Source: Pseudomonas inefficax | GTDB taxonomy: Bacteria > Pseudomonadota > Gammaproteobacteria > Pseudomonadales > Pseudomonadaceae | DNA length: 64,000 nt | Reading direction: 5' to 3' | NCBI RefSeq assembly: GCF_900277125.1 | Contig: NZ_OPYN01000207.1 | Span: 248,001 to 312,000, forward strand | Shown: positions 42,389 through 51,821 of the stretch, one piece after another | Layout: each line of letters begins with the position of its first letter | Position numbering within the stretch: position 1 is the stretch's first letter | Made by a program: the position numbers and the translations under genes | Notes under the pieces: generated by a model | Told to the model about the DNA's origin: nothing | The model's database searches: none | What the model saw: the letters and a program-made list of their open reading frames with translations, nothing else

Positions 42389-42395
42389 CACCTTC

Positions 42396-42643
42396 GGGAC
42401 TGCTGCGCAGTCCATTCGCGGGTACGCCCGCCCTCTTAGAACTGCACATAACTCATTGAATTAGCGGGGACTCTGTGGGAGCGGCTTTAGCCGCGAACAC
42501 CGGCGCAGCCGGTGCCATTCACCGCGCTGGATTCTTCGCGGCTAAAGCCGCTCCCACAGGGTACGCGGACCGCTTGCGAATTCGGTTCTCTATGCGACAG
42601 CGCAGCCCAAAGACTGGGCGAGCGGGCGTGCCCGCGAATGGCC
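42396..42643. repeat. Nested REP pairs
   Basis: An outer inverted pair of the ATTCGCGGGTACGCCCGC type (42412-42432 and 42618-42643) encloses an inner, reversed pair of the GGCTAAAGCCGC type (42473-42497 and 42535-42559). A GGGACTGC hairpin flanks the left side. The locus lies between the convergent dciA and lpxC genes. No other gene is seen in the 333-base gap. Confidence 0.85.
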
Positions 42644-42670
42644 GGACCTGCCGGGCAAAATGCGTCAGCA

Positions 42671-42700
42671 ATAAAAAAGGCCACCCGAAGGTGGCCTCAA
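42671..42700 (-). terminator. Terminator of lpxC and the dcw cluster
   Basis: On the minus strand GGCCACC and GGTGGCC pair around a TTCG loop and are followed by six T and ATT. It starts about 20 bases past the lpxC stop. Confidence 0.93.
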
Positions 42701-42721
42701 TGAACTAGAGAGTGTTCGAAC

Positions 42722-43633
42722 TTACACGGCCGCAACAGGGCGCATGTACGAGATCGGTGCCGTGCTGGCATCTTCGAAAGTGACCACTTCCCAGGCATCG
42801 GTTTCGGCAATCAGCTTGCGCAACAGCTGGTTGTTCAGCGCGTGGCCGGACTTGAAGCCCTTGAACTCGCCGATCAGGCTGTTGCCTAGCAGGTAGAGGT
42901 CGCCGATGGCGTCGAGAATCTTGTGCTTGACGAATTCGTCTTCGTAACGAAGGCCGTCTTCGTTCAGCACGCCGTCCTCATCAACCACGATGGCGTTCTC
43001 GACACTGCCACCCAGCGCAAGGTTGTGCTTGCGCAGGTACTCGATGTCACGCATGAAACCAAAGGTGCGCGCGCGGCTGACTTCCTTCACGAACGAGGTG
43101 CTGGAAAAGTCGACGCTGGCGCTCTGGGTCCGGTTGCGAAGCACCGGGTGATCGAAGTCGATCTCGAAGCTCACCTTGAAGCCGTCGAAAGGCAGGAAAG
43201 TGGCGCGCTTGTCGCCCTCTTCCACGGTTACCTCACGCAGGATGCGGATGAACTTCTTGGCTGCGTCCTGTTCTTCCAGGCCTGCAGACTGAATCAGGAA
43301 TACAAAGGGTCCGGCGCTGCCATCCATGATCGGCACTTCCGAGGCGGAGAGCTCGACGTAGGCGTTATCGATGCCCAGGCCCGCCATGGCGGAGAGCAGG
43401 TGCTCGACCGTATCGACCTTGACGTCACCGTTGACCAGCGTCGTCGACATGGTTGTCTCGCCGACGTTGGCCGCGCGCGCCGGTATTTCGACCACAGGGT
43501 CGAGGTCGGCGCGGCGGAAGACGATGCCGGTGTCAACAGGTGCAGGCTTGAGGGTCAGGTAAACCTTCTCCCCGGAGTGCAGACCGACACCTGTGGCACG
43601 GATGGTATTCTTCAGGGTGCGTTGTTTAATCAT
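42722..43633 (-). CDS. lpxC: UDP-3-O-acyl-GlcNAc deacetylase LpxC
   Basis: A 303-residue zinc enzyme that commits UDP-3-O-acyl-N-acetylglucosamine to lipid A synthesis. Zinc ligands are in place: His of VEHLLSAM near residue 78, and His237 and Asp241 in KHKILDAIGD. MIKQRTLKNTIRATGVGLHSG is the expected start. It is the last gene of the division cluster, 112 bases after ftsZ, and probably also has its own promoter in that gap. LpxC level is usually set by proteolysis. Confidence 0.98.
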   Translation of the reverse strand: MIKQRTLKNTIRATGVGLHSGEKVYLTLKPAPVDTGIVFRRADLDPVVEIPARAANVGETTMSTTLVNGDVKVDTVEHLLSAMAGLGIDNAYVELSASEVPIMDGSAGPFVFLIQSAGLEEQDAAKKFIRILREVTVEEGDKRATFLPFDGFKVSFEIDFDHPVLRNRTQSASVDFSSTSFVKEVSRARTFGFMRDIEYLRKHNLALGGSVENAIVVDEDGVLNEDGLRYEDEFVKHKILDAIGDLYLLGNSLIGEFKGFKSGHALNNQLLRKLIAETDAWEVVTFEDASTAPISYMRPVAAV

Positions 43634-43674
43634 GGCATTGGCCGCTTCAGCGCAAATTGCGAACAGGTATCAAC

Positions 43675-43706
43675 AAAGGCTGGGGATGATAACAGACCCA
43701 ACCTTT
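43675..43706 (-). terminator. Possible partial terminator between ftsZ and lpxC
   Basis: On the minus strand AAAGGTTGGG and CCCAGCCTTT form a 10-base stem (one wobble pair) with an 11-base loop, followed by a short TTTGTTG. The weak T-run suggests partial termination or a stabilising 3' hairpin. Confidence 0.4.
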
Positions 43707-43745
43707 GATGAATACCAATCACCTTTATACCCCTGATAAATTCCA

Positions 43746-44942
43746 TTAATCAGCCTGACGACGCAGGAATGCCGGGATATCGAGGTAGTCCAGGTCATCC
43801 TGAGGGTTCAGTTTAGCGGCTGCAGCAGCACCTGCATGGGCCTGGTTGCGCATTACGGTCGGGCGCTCCAGGTCACGGTAGTTGACCGCAGGCTGCTCCT
43901 GACGGACCGGCGCCGGGTTGGAAGCCTCGTACGCCTGCTGGGCAGTCTGCAGGGTGTTGTCGACCACCTTCACAGGCTTCTCGATGCGCGCGCCCAGGCC
44001 AGTAGCCACTACAGTCACGTGCAGCTCGTCACGCATGTCCGGGTCGATCACGGTGCCGACCTTGACCATGGCGTGGTCGGAGGCGAAGGCTTCGATGATG
44101 CTACCGACGTCGGAGTACTCGCCCAGCGACAGGTCAGGGCCTGCGGTGATGTTCACCAGGATGCCGCGGGCGCCCTGCAGGTTGACGTCTTCCAGCAGCG
44201 GGTTGCGGATCGCTGCCTCGGTGGCTTCACGCGCACGGTTCGGGCCGCTGGCGCAGCCAGTACCCATCATGGCCATGCCCATTTCACCCATCACGGTACG
44301 CACGTCGGCGAAGTCGACGTTGATCATGCCCGGGCGCTTGATGATATCGGAGATACCGCGCACGGCACCGGCCAGTACGTCGTCGGCCTTGGCGAAGGCA
44401 GACAGCAGGCTGGCATCCTTGCCCAGGATGGTCAGCAGCTTCTCGTTGGGGATGGTGATCAACGAGTCGACGCTTTCGGCCAGCATGCGGATGCCTTCAT
44501 CGGCGATCTGCATGCGCTTGCGGCCTTCGAACGGGAACGGACGGGTCACCACGGCAACGGTGAGAATGCCCATTTCCTTGGCCACTTCGGCGATGATCGG
44601 CGCTGCACCGGTACCGGTACCGCCGCCCATGCCGGTGGTGATGAACACCATGTTGGTGCCCTGCAGCACCTCAGCGATGCGCTCACGGTCTTCCAGCGCG
44701 GCCTGGCGGCCGACTTCCGGATTGGCACCGGCACCCAGGCCCTTGGTCACGCCAGTGCCCAATTGCAGGATGGTGCGCGCGCCGATGTTCTTCAGCGCTT
44801 GAGCATCGGTGTTGGCGCAGATGAATTCCACGCCTTCGATGCTGCTCTTGACCATGTGGTTGACGGCGTTGCCGCCACCACCGCCAACACCGATCACTTT
44901 GATGACCGGGCTTTGCGGGACGTTGTCTACGAGCTCGAACAT
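43746..44942 (-). CDS. ftsZ: Cell-division tubulin FtsZ
   Basis: A 398-residue GTPase that forms the Z ring at midcell. The tubulin signature GGGTGTGAAP lies near residues 105-114, the synergy-loop NVDFADVRTVM near 207-217, and the C-terminal FtsA/ZipA-binding tail DYLDIPAFLRRQAD closes the protein. It follows ftsA after 55 bases. The linker near 320-380 is Ala/Gln-rich. GGAGAG precedes the ATG. Confidence 0.98.
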   Translation of the reverse strand: MFELVDNVPQSPVIKVIGVGGGGGNAVNHMVKSSIEGVEFICANTDAQALKNIGARTILQLGTGVTKGLGAGANPEVGRQAALEDRERIAEVLQGTNMVFITTGMGGGTGTGAAPIIAEVAKEMGILTVAVVTRPFPFEGRKRMQIADEGIRMLAESVDSLITIPNEKLLTILGKDASLLSAFAKADDVLAGAVRGISDIIKRPGMINVDFADVRTVMGEMGMAMMGTGCASGPNRAREATEAAIRNPLLEDVNLQGARGILVNITAGPDLSLGEYSDVGSIIEAFASDHAMVKVGTVIDPDMRDELHVTVVATGLGARIEKPVKVVDNTLQTAQQAYEASNPAPVRQEQPAVNYRDLERPTVMRNQAHAGAAAAAKLNPQDDLDYLDIPAFLRRQAD

Positions 44943-44997
44943 TTTCCCTCTCCTTACAGTTCTCTAGTTGTCGCGCCTACCACTACTGCTTTGAAAC

Positions 44998-46254
44998 TTA
45001 GAAGTTGCCCTGGACCCAGCGCTTGAAGCGTTCAAGCACTGGAGCCTTCGGTTCATCGCCATAGCTGTTGTTGCTGCTGTTACCGGTCAGGGGCAAGTCT
45101 TCGGTCTGCTTCTGCAGGCCGTAGGTGAGCAAGCCCACGCCGGTGGAATAGATCGGGTTGCGCACCACGTCGCTGAGCCCCCGAACGCTGTGCGGCACGC
45201 CCAGGCGTACCGGCATGTGGAAGATTTCCTCGGCCAGTTCCACGGCGCCTTCCATCTTCGCGGTGCCGCCGGTGAGGACGATGCCGGCCGGCACCAGGTC
45301 CTCGTAGCCGCTGCGGCGCAGTTCGGCCTGGATCAGGGTGAAGAGCTCGTCGTAACGTGGCTCCACCACCTCGGCCAGGGCCTGGCGCGACAGCTCGCGC
45401 GGTGGGCGATCACCCACGCTCGGCACCTTGATGGTCTCGCCGGCGCCAGCCAGTTTGGCCAGGGCGCAGGCGTAGCGGATCTTGATTTCTTCGGCGTACT
45501 GAGTAGGGGTACGCAGGGCCATGGCGATGTCGTTGGTCACCTGGTCGCCGGCAATCGGGATTACCGCGGTGTGACGGATCGCGCCCTCGGTGAAGATGGC
45601 GATGTCGGTGGTGCCACCACCGATGTCCACCAGGCACACGCCCAGCTCCTTTTCATCGTCGGTCAGCACCGAGTAGGCCGAGGCCAGCTGCTCGAGAATG
45701 ATGTCGTCGATTTCCAGGCCGCAGCGGCGTACGCACTTCTCGATGTTCTGTGCCGCGTTGACGGCGCAGGTGACCACGTGGACCTTGGCTTCCAGACGTA
45801 CGCCAGACATGCCCAGCGGCTCGCGCACGCCTTCCTGGTTGTCGATCACGTAGTCCTGCGGCAGGGTGTGCAGCACGCGCTGGTCGGCCGGGATGGCCAC
45901 GGCCTGGGCGGCGTCGAGTACGCGCTCCAGGTCGGCCAGGCTGACTTCGCGGTCGCGGATGGCGACGATGCCGTGGGAGTTCAGGCTGCGGATGTGGTTG
46001 CCGGCCACGCCGACGAAGGCCGAGTGGATGCGGCAGCCGGCCATCAGCTGCGCTTCTTCCACCGCGCGCTGGATCGACTGCACGGTGGACTCGATGTTCA
46101 CCACCACGCCTTTTTTCAGGCCGCGGGACGGATGGGTACCGATCCCGACGATTTCCAGGGTGCCGTCCTCGCCCACTTCACCAACCAGCGCCACCACCTT
46201 GGAGGTGCCGATGTCCAGCCCGACGATCATTTTGCCGCTATGCGCGTTTGCCAT
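44998..46254 (-). CDS. ftsA: Cell-division actin-like protein FtsA
   Basis: A 418-residue actin-fold ATPase that ties FtsZ to the membrane. Phosphate-1 loop GLDIGTSKV is near residues 11-19, phosphate-2 VDIGGGTTDIAIF near 205-217, and the C-terminal membrane helix is VLERFKRWVQGNF. The ATG at 46254 (MANAHSGKM) matches family length; the frame continues upstream without use. The gap to ftsQ is 14 bases. Confidence 0.98.
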   Translation of the reverse strand: MANAHSGKMIVGLDIGTSKVVALVGEVGEDGTLEIVGIGTHPSRGLKKGVVVNIESTVQSIQRAVEEAQLMAGCRIHSAFVGVAGNHIRSLNSHGIVAIRDREVSLADLERVLDAAQAVAIPADQRVLHTLPQDYVIDNQEGVREPLGMSGVRLEAKVHVVTCAVNAAQNIEKCVRRCGLEIDDIILEQLASAYSVLTDDEKELGVCLVDIGGGTTDIAIFTEGAIRHTAVIPIAGDQVTNDIAMALRTPTQYAEEIKIRYACALAKLAGAGETIKVPSVGDRPPRELSRQALAEVVEPRYDELFTLIQAELRRSGYEDLVPAGIVLTGGTAKMEGAVELAEEIFHMPVRLGVPHSVRGLSDVVRNPIYSTGVGLLTYGLQKQTEDLPLTGNSSNNSYGDEPKAPVLERFKRWVQGNF

Positions 46255-46268
46255 GGTCCTGCCTCTCT

Positions 46269-47138
46269 CTAATTCTTCGCAACGGCGGGTTGGGCCGTCG
46301 TCGGTGCAATCGGTTCCCGCCAACCAACGGCAAGTCCGTTGGAATAACGCAGATCAATGCGGGCGATAGTGGTGATCTGGTCTTTGAGTGTCTTGTCGTA
46401 AATGGCAATGAAACGGCGCATCTTCTCCACCAGATGGTCGCGCCCCAGCAGCAGCTCGATGCCCGGCCCGGCGCTGCTCGCGCCCGTGGTCAGGAACCAG
46501 CTGCCTCGCTCGCGCAGCTCCAGGCGAGCGATGGAAAAGCCCAGGGGGCGCAGCATCTGGCTCAATACCTGATACTGCTGCATCACTTGTTGCTGAGCAC
46601 GCTGCGGCCCGGCCAGCTGCGGCAGGTGCTCGTAGTTGGCCAGTTCGCGCGGGGTAAAGGCCTGGCCCTGGTTGTTGAGCAAGGCTTCGTCACCCCAGCG
46701 CGCCACCGGCAACTGTTCTTCCAGGCGGATCACCACCTCGTCCGGCCACACCCGGCGCACTTCGGCATGGGCGATCCACGGCATCTGCTCGAGCTCCGCG
46801 CGCATCGCCGGCAGGTCGACACTGAAGAAGCTCGCTGCCACGTAGGGCGCGATACGCTGCTGCACCGACTGCTGGCTGATGTAGCTGAGGTCACCCTGAA
46901 CGTCGATCTTGGTGATCGGCCGGTCGGCGTAAGGCATCAGGCGAATGGCGCCCTCGTAGGCGCCAAACCCGGCCGCCACCAGCAGCACCGGCCACAGCAG
47001 ACGCTTGAGACCACCCAGGCTTGGCCGCGGCAGGCGCGCCGATACGGGCTCGTCGGCCACCAGCCGGCTGGCACCACGCGGCACCGGCTTGCTGCGGCCG
47101 GTAACGGGTTGCTGCTGACGTATCATCGCGCCTTGCAT
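46269..47138 (-). CDS. ftsQ: Cell-division protein FtsQ
   Basis: A 289-residue bitopic protein with a cytoplasmic N-terminus, one membrane segment (about 46-62), a POTRA domain (ITKIDVQGDLSYISQQSV near 75-92) and the FtsQ beta domain. It recruits the FtsB/FtsL pair. GAGGTT lies seven bases before the ATG. It starts 5 bases after the ddlB stop. Confidence 0.96.
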   Translation of the reverse strand: MQGAMIRQQQPVTGRSKPVPRGASRLVADEPVSARLPRPSLGGLKRLLWPVLLVAAGFGAYEGAIRLMPYADRPITKIDVQGDLSYISQQSVQQRIAPYVAASFFSVDLPAMRAELEQMPWIAHAEVRRVWPDEVVIRLEEQLPVARWGDEALLNNQGQAFTPRELANYEHLPQLAGPQRAQQQVMQQYQVLSQMLRPLGFSIARLELRERGSWFLTTGASSAGPGIELLLGRDHLVEKMRRFIAIYDKTLKDQITTIARIDLRYSNGLAVGWREPIAPTTAQPAVAKN

Positions 47139-47143
47139 GGTTG

Positions 47144-48100
47144 TTAACCTCGCGTCGCCACGCTTTCGGCCAGGATCGCCAGCACCAGTTGCTGGAAGTC
47201 CAGGCCGGCCGCGCGGGCCGCCATGGGCACCAGGCTATGGTCGGTCATGCCGGGTGCGGTGTTGACTTCGAGCAGCCAGAACTGGCCCTGCTCGTCCTGC
47301 ATCACGTCCAGCCGCCCCCAGCCTTCGATGCCGATGGCATCGCAGGCACGCGCGGTCAGGTCGATCAGTTCCTGTTCCTTGACGCTGTCCAGGCCGCACG
47401 GAATGCGGTACTGGGTATCGTTGGCGATGTACTTGGCGTCGTAGTCGTAGAACACGTGCGGCGTACCCAGGGCGATTGGCGGCAGCACCTGGCCGCGCAA
47501 TACCGCGACGGTGAACTCCGGCCCGTGGATCCACTGTTCCACCAGCACCTGGGAATCGTATCGGGCGGCGTCCTGCCAGGCGGCGACCAGTTCCTGGGCG
47601 CTGTTCACCTTGGCCATGCCGATGCTGGAACCTTCATGGGCGGGTTTGACGATAAGCGGGAAGCCCAGTTCCGTGCTGGCCTGCAAACAATCGCTTTCGC
47701 TCGCCAGCACCGCATGGCGCGGGGTCGGAATGCCCAGGCTCTGCCACACCTGCTTGGTGCGCAGCTTGTCCATGGCCAATGCCGAGGCAAGGATGCCACT
47801 GCCGGTGTAGGGGATGCCCAGGCACTCGAGCAGGCCTTGCATGCTGCCGTCTTCACCGCCACGGCCGTGGAGGATGATGAAGGCGCGGTCGATCTTCTCG
47901 TTTTGCAGGCGGTCGAGCAGGTCGTCACCCACGTCGATGGCGACCACGTCGACACCGGCAGTGGTCAGCGCGTCGATCACCGCGGCGCCGGACTTGAGCG
48001 ACACTTCGCGCTCGGCGCTCTTGCCGCCGTACAGCACCGCGACGCGGCCGAACGCCTTGGCGTCCAGGGTCGAGTGCAGCTTGTCGTAGGCGCTGGTCAT
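47144..48100 (-). CDS. ddlB: D-alanine-D-alanine ligase (DdlB)
   Basis: A 318-residue ATP-grasp ligase that joins two D-Ala for peptidoglycan precursors. Visible elements are VLYGGKSAEREVSL near 23-36, the HGRGGEDGSMQGLLE segment near 79-93, and VNTAPGMTDHSLVP near 282-295, which carries the Asn ligand for magnesium and the Tyr/Ser loop nearby. The start overlaps the murC stop (ATGA). Confidence 0.97.
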   Translation of the reverse strand: MTSAYDKLHSTLDAKAFGRVAVLYGGKSAEREVSLKSGAAVIDALTTAGVDVVAIDVGDDLLDRLQNEKIDRAFIILHGRGGEDGSMQGLLECLGIPYTGSGILASALAMDKLRTKQVWQSLGIPTPRHAVLASESDCLQASTELGFPLIVKPAHEGSSIGMAKVNSAQELVAAWQDAARYDSQVLVEQWIHGPEFTVAVLRGQVLPPIALGTPHVFYDYDAKYIANDTQYRIPCGLDSVKEQELIDLTARACDAIGIEGWGRLDVMQDEQGQFWLLEVNTAPGMTDHSLVPMAARAAGLDFQQLVLAILAESVATRG

Positions 48101-49545
48101 TTCGACTTCTCCTGCTTGGCGCCAGCGAACAGCGGGCTTTTCATCAATTGAGGGGCCAGGCCGCCGACATCACCGGCACCCTGGCAGATCAGGATGTCGC
48201 CAGCGCGCAGCAGTGGCTTGACCACCGGCGCCAGGTCGACGCCACGTTCGATGTAGATCGGGTCCAGCTTGCCGCGCTGACGGATGCTGTGGCACAGCTG
48301 GCGGCTGTCGGCGCCGGGGATCGGCTCTTCACCGGCCGGGTAGACCTCCATCAGCAGCAGCACGTTGGCATCGCCCAGCACCTGGACGAAATCGTCGTAC
48401 AGGTCGCGGGTACGGCTGTAGCGGTGCGGCTGGTAGACGATCACCAGGCGACGGCTTGGCCAACCGCCGCGCACGGCCTGGATCACTGCAGCCACTTCGG
48501 TCGGGTGGTGGCCGTAGTCGTCGACCAGCATCACGCTGCCGCCTTCGACCGGCAGTTCACCGTACACCTGGAAGCGGCGGCCGACGCCCTGGAAGCCGGA
48601 CAGGCCCTGGACGATGGCTTCGTCAGTGATGCCTTCGTCGGTGGCAATGGCGATGGTGGCCAAGGCATTGAGCACGTTGTGGTTGCCCGGCATGTTCACC
48701 GACACCTCCAGCGGCTCGCGGTCGCGACGCAGGACGGTGAAGTGGGTCTGCATGCCCATCTGGCGCACATTGATGGCGCGGATGTCGGCCTCGTCGCTGA
48801 AGCCATAGGTCACGGTCGGGCGCTTGACCTGTGGCAGGATCTCGCGCACGACCGGGTCGTCCAGGCACATCACGGCCAGGCCGTAGAACGGCAGGTTGTG
48901 CAGGAACTCGACGAAGGTTTTCTTCAGTTTGTTGAAGTCACCTTCGTAGGTCGCCATGTGGTCGGCGTCGATGTTGGTGACCACGGCCACCATCGGCTGC
49001 AGGTGCAGGAAGCTGGCATCGCTCTCGTCTGCTTCGGCAATCAGGTAGCGGCTGGTACCCAGCTGGGCATTGGTGCCGGCAGCGGTCAGGCGGCCACCGA
49101 TGACGAAGGTCGGGTCCAGGCCGCCAGCGGCGAACACCGAGGCCAGCAGGCTGGTGGTGGTGGTCTTGCCGTGGGTGCCGGCAACGGCCACGCCATGGCG
49201 ATAGCGCATAAGCTCGGCGAGCATTTCGGCACGCGGCACCACCGGAATGCGCCGCTCGAGGGCGGTGGCGACTTCCGGGTTGGCCGGGTTGATGGCGCTG
49301 GACACCACCAGCACATCGGCGGTGGCGGCGTTCTCGGCGCGGTGGCCGACGAAGATCTCGGCGCCGAACGATTCCAGGCGCTCGGTGACCGGCGAGGCCT
49401 TCAGGTCGGAACCGGACACTTCATAGCCCAGGTTCAGCAACACTTCGGCAATGCCGCACATGCCCACACCGCCGATACCGACGAAGTGGATACGGCGGAT
49501 ACGGCCCATCTTCGGCTGGGGCATGGCTTTCTGGCTCTCAACCAT
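48097..49545 (-). CDS. murC: UDP-N-acetylmuramate-L-alanine ligase MurC
   Basis: A 482-residue Mur ligase that adds L-Ala to UDP-MurNAc. The N-terminal UDP-binding loop is HFVGIGGVGMCG near residues 20-31, the ATP loop GTHGKTTTTS near 122-131, and the DDYGHHPTEV segment near 342-351 is diagnostic for MurC. The end overlaps ddlB; the start overlaps the murG end by 8 bases. Confidence 0.98.
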   Translation of the reverse strand: MVESQKAMPQPKMGRIRRIHFVGIGGVGMCGIAEVLLNLGYEVSGSDLKASPVTERLESFGAEIFVGHRAENAATADVLVVSSAINPANPEVATALERRIPVVPRAEMLAELMRYRHGVAVAGTHGKTTTTSLLASVFAAGGLDPTFVIGGRLTAAGTNAQLGTSRYLIAEADESDASFLHLQPMVAVVTNIDADHMATYEGDFNKLKKTFVEFLHNLPFYGLAVMCLDDPVVREILPQVKRPTVTYGFSDEADIRAINVRQMGMQTHFTVLRRDREPLEVSVNMPGNHNVLNALATIAIATDEGITDEAIVQGLSGFQGVGRRFQVYGELPVEGGSVMLVDDYGHHPTEVAAVIQAVRGGWPSRRLVIVYQPHRYSRTRDLYDDFVQVLGDANVLLLMEVYPAGEEPIPGADSRQLCHSIRQRGKLDPIYIERGVDLAPVVKPLLRAGDILICQGAGDVGGLAPQLMKSPLFAGAKQEKSK

Positions 49546-50617
49546 GGGCCACCTCCAGGCAGATATCGACCACGGTGCTGGTTGCGGCAGGTTTGGCCAG
49601 GCGCCGTGCGGTGCCTGCCATGACGTTGAGTTTCTCGGGTTGCATCAGCACCTCGTTCAGGCGTTCAGCGAGCTGCGCTGCGCCAGTTGTCGCTTGTGGC
49701 ATCAGGAAGGCAGCGCCTTCCCGGGCCAGATATTGGGCGTTGTGGGTCTGGTGGTCGTCGATCGCATGGGGCAAAGGCACCAGCATCGAAGGCAGGCCCG
49801 CTGCCGCCAGCTCGCTGACAGTCAGGGCGCCGGCCCGGCACACCACAATGTCGGCCCAGCCATAGGCTTGGGCCATGTCCTTGATGAAGGGCTCTACCTG
49901 AGCCTCGACGCCCGCCTCGCGATAACGCTCGGCGGTGACCGGCGCGTGTTGCTTGCCGGCCTGGTGGAATACCTCTGGCCGCAGTGCGGCGGGCACTTCG
50001 GACAGGGCCTTAGGCAACAATTTGTTCAATGGTTCCGCACCCAGGCTGCCGCCCATCACCAGCAGGCGCGCACGGCGCTCGGCCAGGGGCGCGCGCAGGG
50101 CGTCCATGAACAGTTCCGGGCGCACCGGGTTGCCAGTGGTGCGCAGTTTGTCGCTGGCAGCGAAGGTGGCCGGGAAGGCTTCGCACACGCGTGCAGCCAG
50201 CGGCAGCAGCAGGCGGTTGGTGGTGCCGGCACGGGCGTTCTGCTCGTGGATCACCAGCGGTACGCCGCACAGGCGTGCGGCGACGCCGCCGGGACCGGTC
50301 ACATAGCCACCGAAACCGACCACGCATACCGGCTTGAGCTCACGCACGATACGCCGCGCCTGCAGCACGGCCTTGACCAGGGTGAACGGCGCCTTGAGCA
50401 ACGACAGCTTGCCCTTGCCGCGCAGGCCGCTGACCTGGATCAGGTGCAACGGCAGGCCGGCCTGGGGCACCAGTTCGTTCTCGATGCCACGCGGGGTGCC
50501 CAGCCAGTGCACGCTATAACCGCGCGCCTGGAATTCACGGGCGCAAGCCAGGGCCGGGAACACATGGCCCCCGGTGCCGCCCGCCATGATCAGTACGTTC
50601 TTGCCGTCAGCGGCCAT
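49538..50617 (-). CDS. murG: Lipid II synthase MurG
   Basis: A 359-residue glycosyltransferase (GT28) that adds GlcNAc to lipid I on the cytoplasmic face. The glycine-rich loops GGTGGHVFPA (about 13-22) and GGSLGAEPLN (about 191-200) are both clear, with the HEQNARAGTTN acceptor region between. The ATG at 50617 overlaps the ftsW end by 11 bases; a longer frame upstream is within ftsW. Confidence 0.97.
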   Translation of the reverse strand: MAADGKNVLIMAGGTGGHVFPALACAREFQARGYSVHWLGTPRGIENELVPQAGLPLHLIQVSGLRGKGKLSLLKAPFTLVKAVLQARRIVRELKPVCVVGFGGYVTGPGGVAARLCGVPLVIHEQNARAGTTNRLLLPLAARVCEAFPATFAASDKLRTTGNPVRPELFMDALRAPLAERRARLLVMGGSLGAEPLNKLLPKALSEVPAALRPEVFHQAGKQHAPVTAERYREAGVEAQVEPFIKDMAQAYGWADIVVCRAGALTVSELAAAGLPSMLVPLPHAIDDHQTHNAQYLAREGAAFLMPQATTGAAQLAERLNEVLMQPEKLNVMAGTARRLAKPAATSTVVDICLEVAHG

Positions 50618-51821
50618 GATTGGTCTCCTCGGCAAAATCGCTTTCGCTGAATTCGTGTTCCTCACTGCCCAGGTGCGTGCGGCTTTCCCACTCGATACGC
50701 AGCAACAGGCCCACGCAGGCACAGCAGATCACCAGCGAGCTGCCCCCGTAGCTGAGGAACGGCAAGGTCAGGCCCTTGGTCGGCAACAGGCCGACGTTCA
50801 CGCCGATGTTGATCAGGAACTGGCCGATCCACAGGAAGGCCAGGCCGAACGCAACATAAGCGGCAAAGAACTGCTTGGCTTTTTCCGCCCACAGGCCGAT
50901 GTACAGGGCACGCACAGTCACGAACACGAACAGCGCGATAGTCAGCAGCGAGCCGACCACGCCGAGTTCTTCGGCCAGTACAGAGAACACGAAGTCGGTG
51001 TGCGCTTCAGGCAGGTAGAACTGCTTCTGCACGCTGTTGCCCAGGCCAACGCCCAGCCACTCGCCACGGCCGAAGGCAATCAGCGCCTGGGTCAGCTGGT
51101 AGCCCGAGCCGAACTGATCGGACCACGGGTCGGTAAAGGTAATCAGACGCGCCATACGGTAGGGCTGCGCCTGTACCAGGACGAACACCGCGACCACCGC
51201 CAACACCACCATCAGGCTGAAGCGGAACAGCCCCACCCCGCCGAGGAACAGCATGGCTGCCGCCGCGCCCATCATCACCACGGTGGCACCGAAGTCCGGC
51301 TCCATCAGCAGCAAGGCAGCCATGGGCAGCAGCACGATGAACGGCTTGAAGAAGCCCATCCAGGTTTCGCGGACCTCGGTCTGCCGGCGTACCAGGTAGC
51401 CGGCCAGGTAGACGACCACGAACACCTTGGCTATTTCCGAAGGCTGGACGTTGAAGAAGCTGAAACCGATCCAGCGCATGGAACCATTCACTTCGCGGCC
51501 GATACCCGGCACCAGCACCAGTACCAGCAGGCCGAAGGCGCCCAGCAGCATCAGGAAGCCCATGCGCTGCCAGGTGGCGATCGGTATCAGCATGGTGGCG
51601 CCACAGGCGATCAGGCCGAGGAACACGTACACCAGGTGGCGGAACATGTGGTAAAGCGGGTTGCCCGACTGCACCGCAGCCACTTCCGAGGACGCCGAGG
51701 TGATCATCACCAGGCCCAGGCCCAGCAGTGCCAGGCAGCCGGCGAGCATGGCGAAGTCCAGGTCGATGCCACGGCCGCTGATCAGCGGCGACGGATAGGG
51801 CTTGAGGATGCCGAAGATCAT
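50607..51821 (-). CDS. ftsW: Septal peptidoglycan polymerase FtsW
   Basis: A 404-residue SEDS glycosyltransferase with ten membrane segments. The SEDS signatures NGSMRWIGFSFFNVQPSEIAK in part (near 130-150) and AEELGVVGSL (near 291-300), and the LPFLSYGGSS segment near 359-368, are present. It polymerises lipid II with FtsI. The ATG at 51821 overlaps the murD stop (ATGA). Confidence 0.97.
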   Translation of the reverse strand: MIFGILKPYPSPLISGRGIDLDFAMLAGCLALLGLGLVMITSASSEVAAVQSGNPLYHMFRHLVYVFLGLIACGATMLIPIATWQRMGFLMLLGAFGLLVLVLVPGIGREVNGSMRWIGFSFFNVQPSEIAKVFVVVYLAGYLVRRQTEVRETWMGFFKPFIVLLPMAALLLMEPDFGATVVMMGAAAAMLFLGGVGLFRFSLMVVLAVVAVFVLVQAQPYRMARLITFTDPWSDQFGSGYQLTQALIAFGRGEWLGVGLGNSVQKQFYLPEAHTDFVFSVLAEELGVVGSLLTIALFVFVTVRALYIGLWAEKAKQFFAAYVAFGLAFLWIGQFLINIGVNVGLLPTKGLTLPFLSYGGSSLVICCACVGLLLRIEWESRTHLGSEEHEFSESDFAEETNHGR

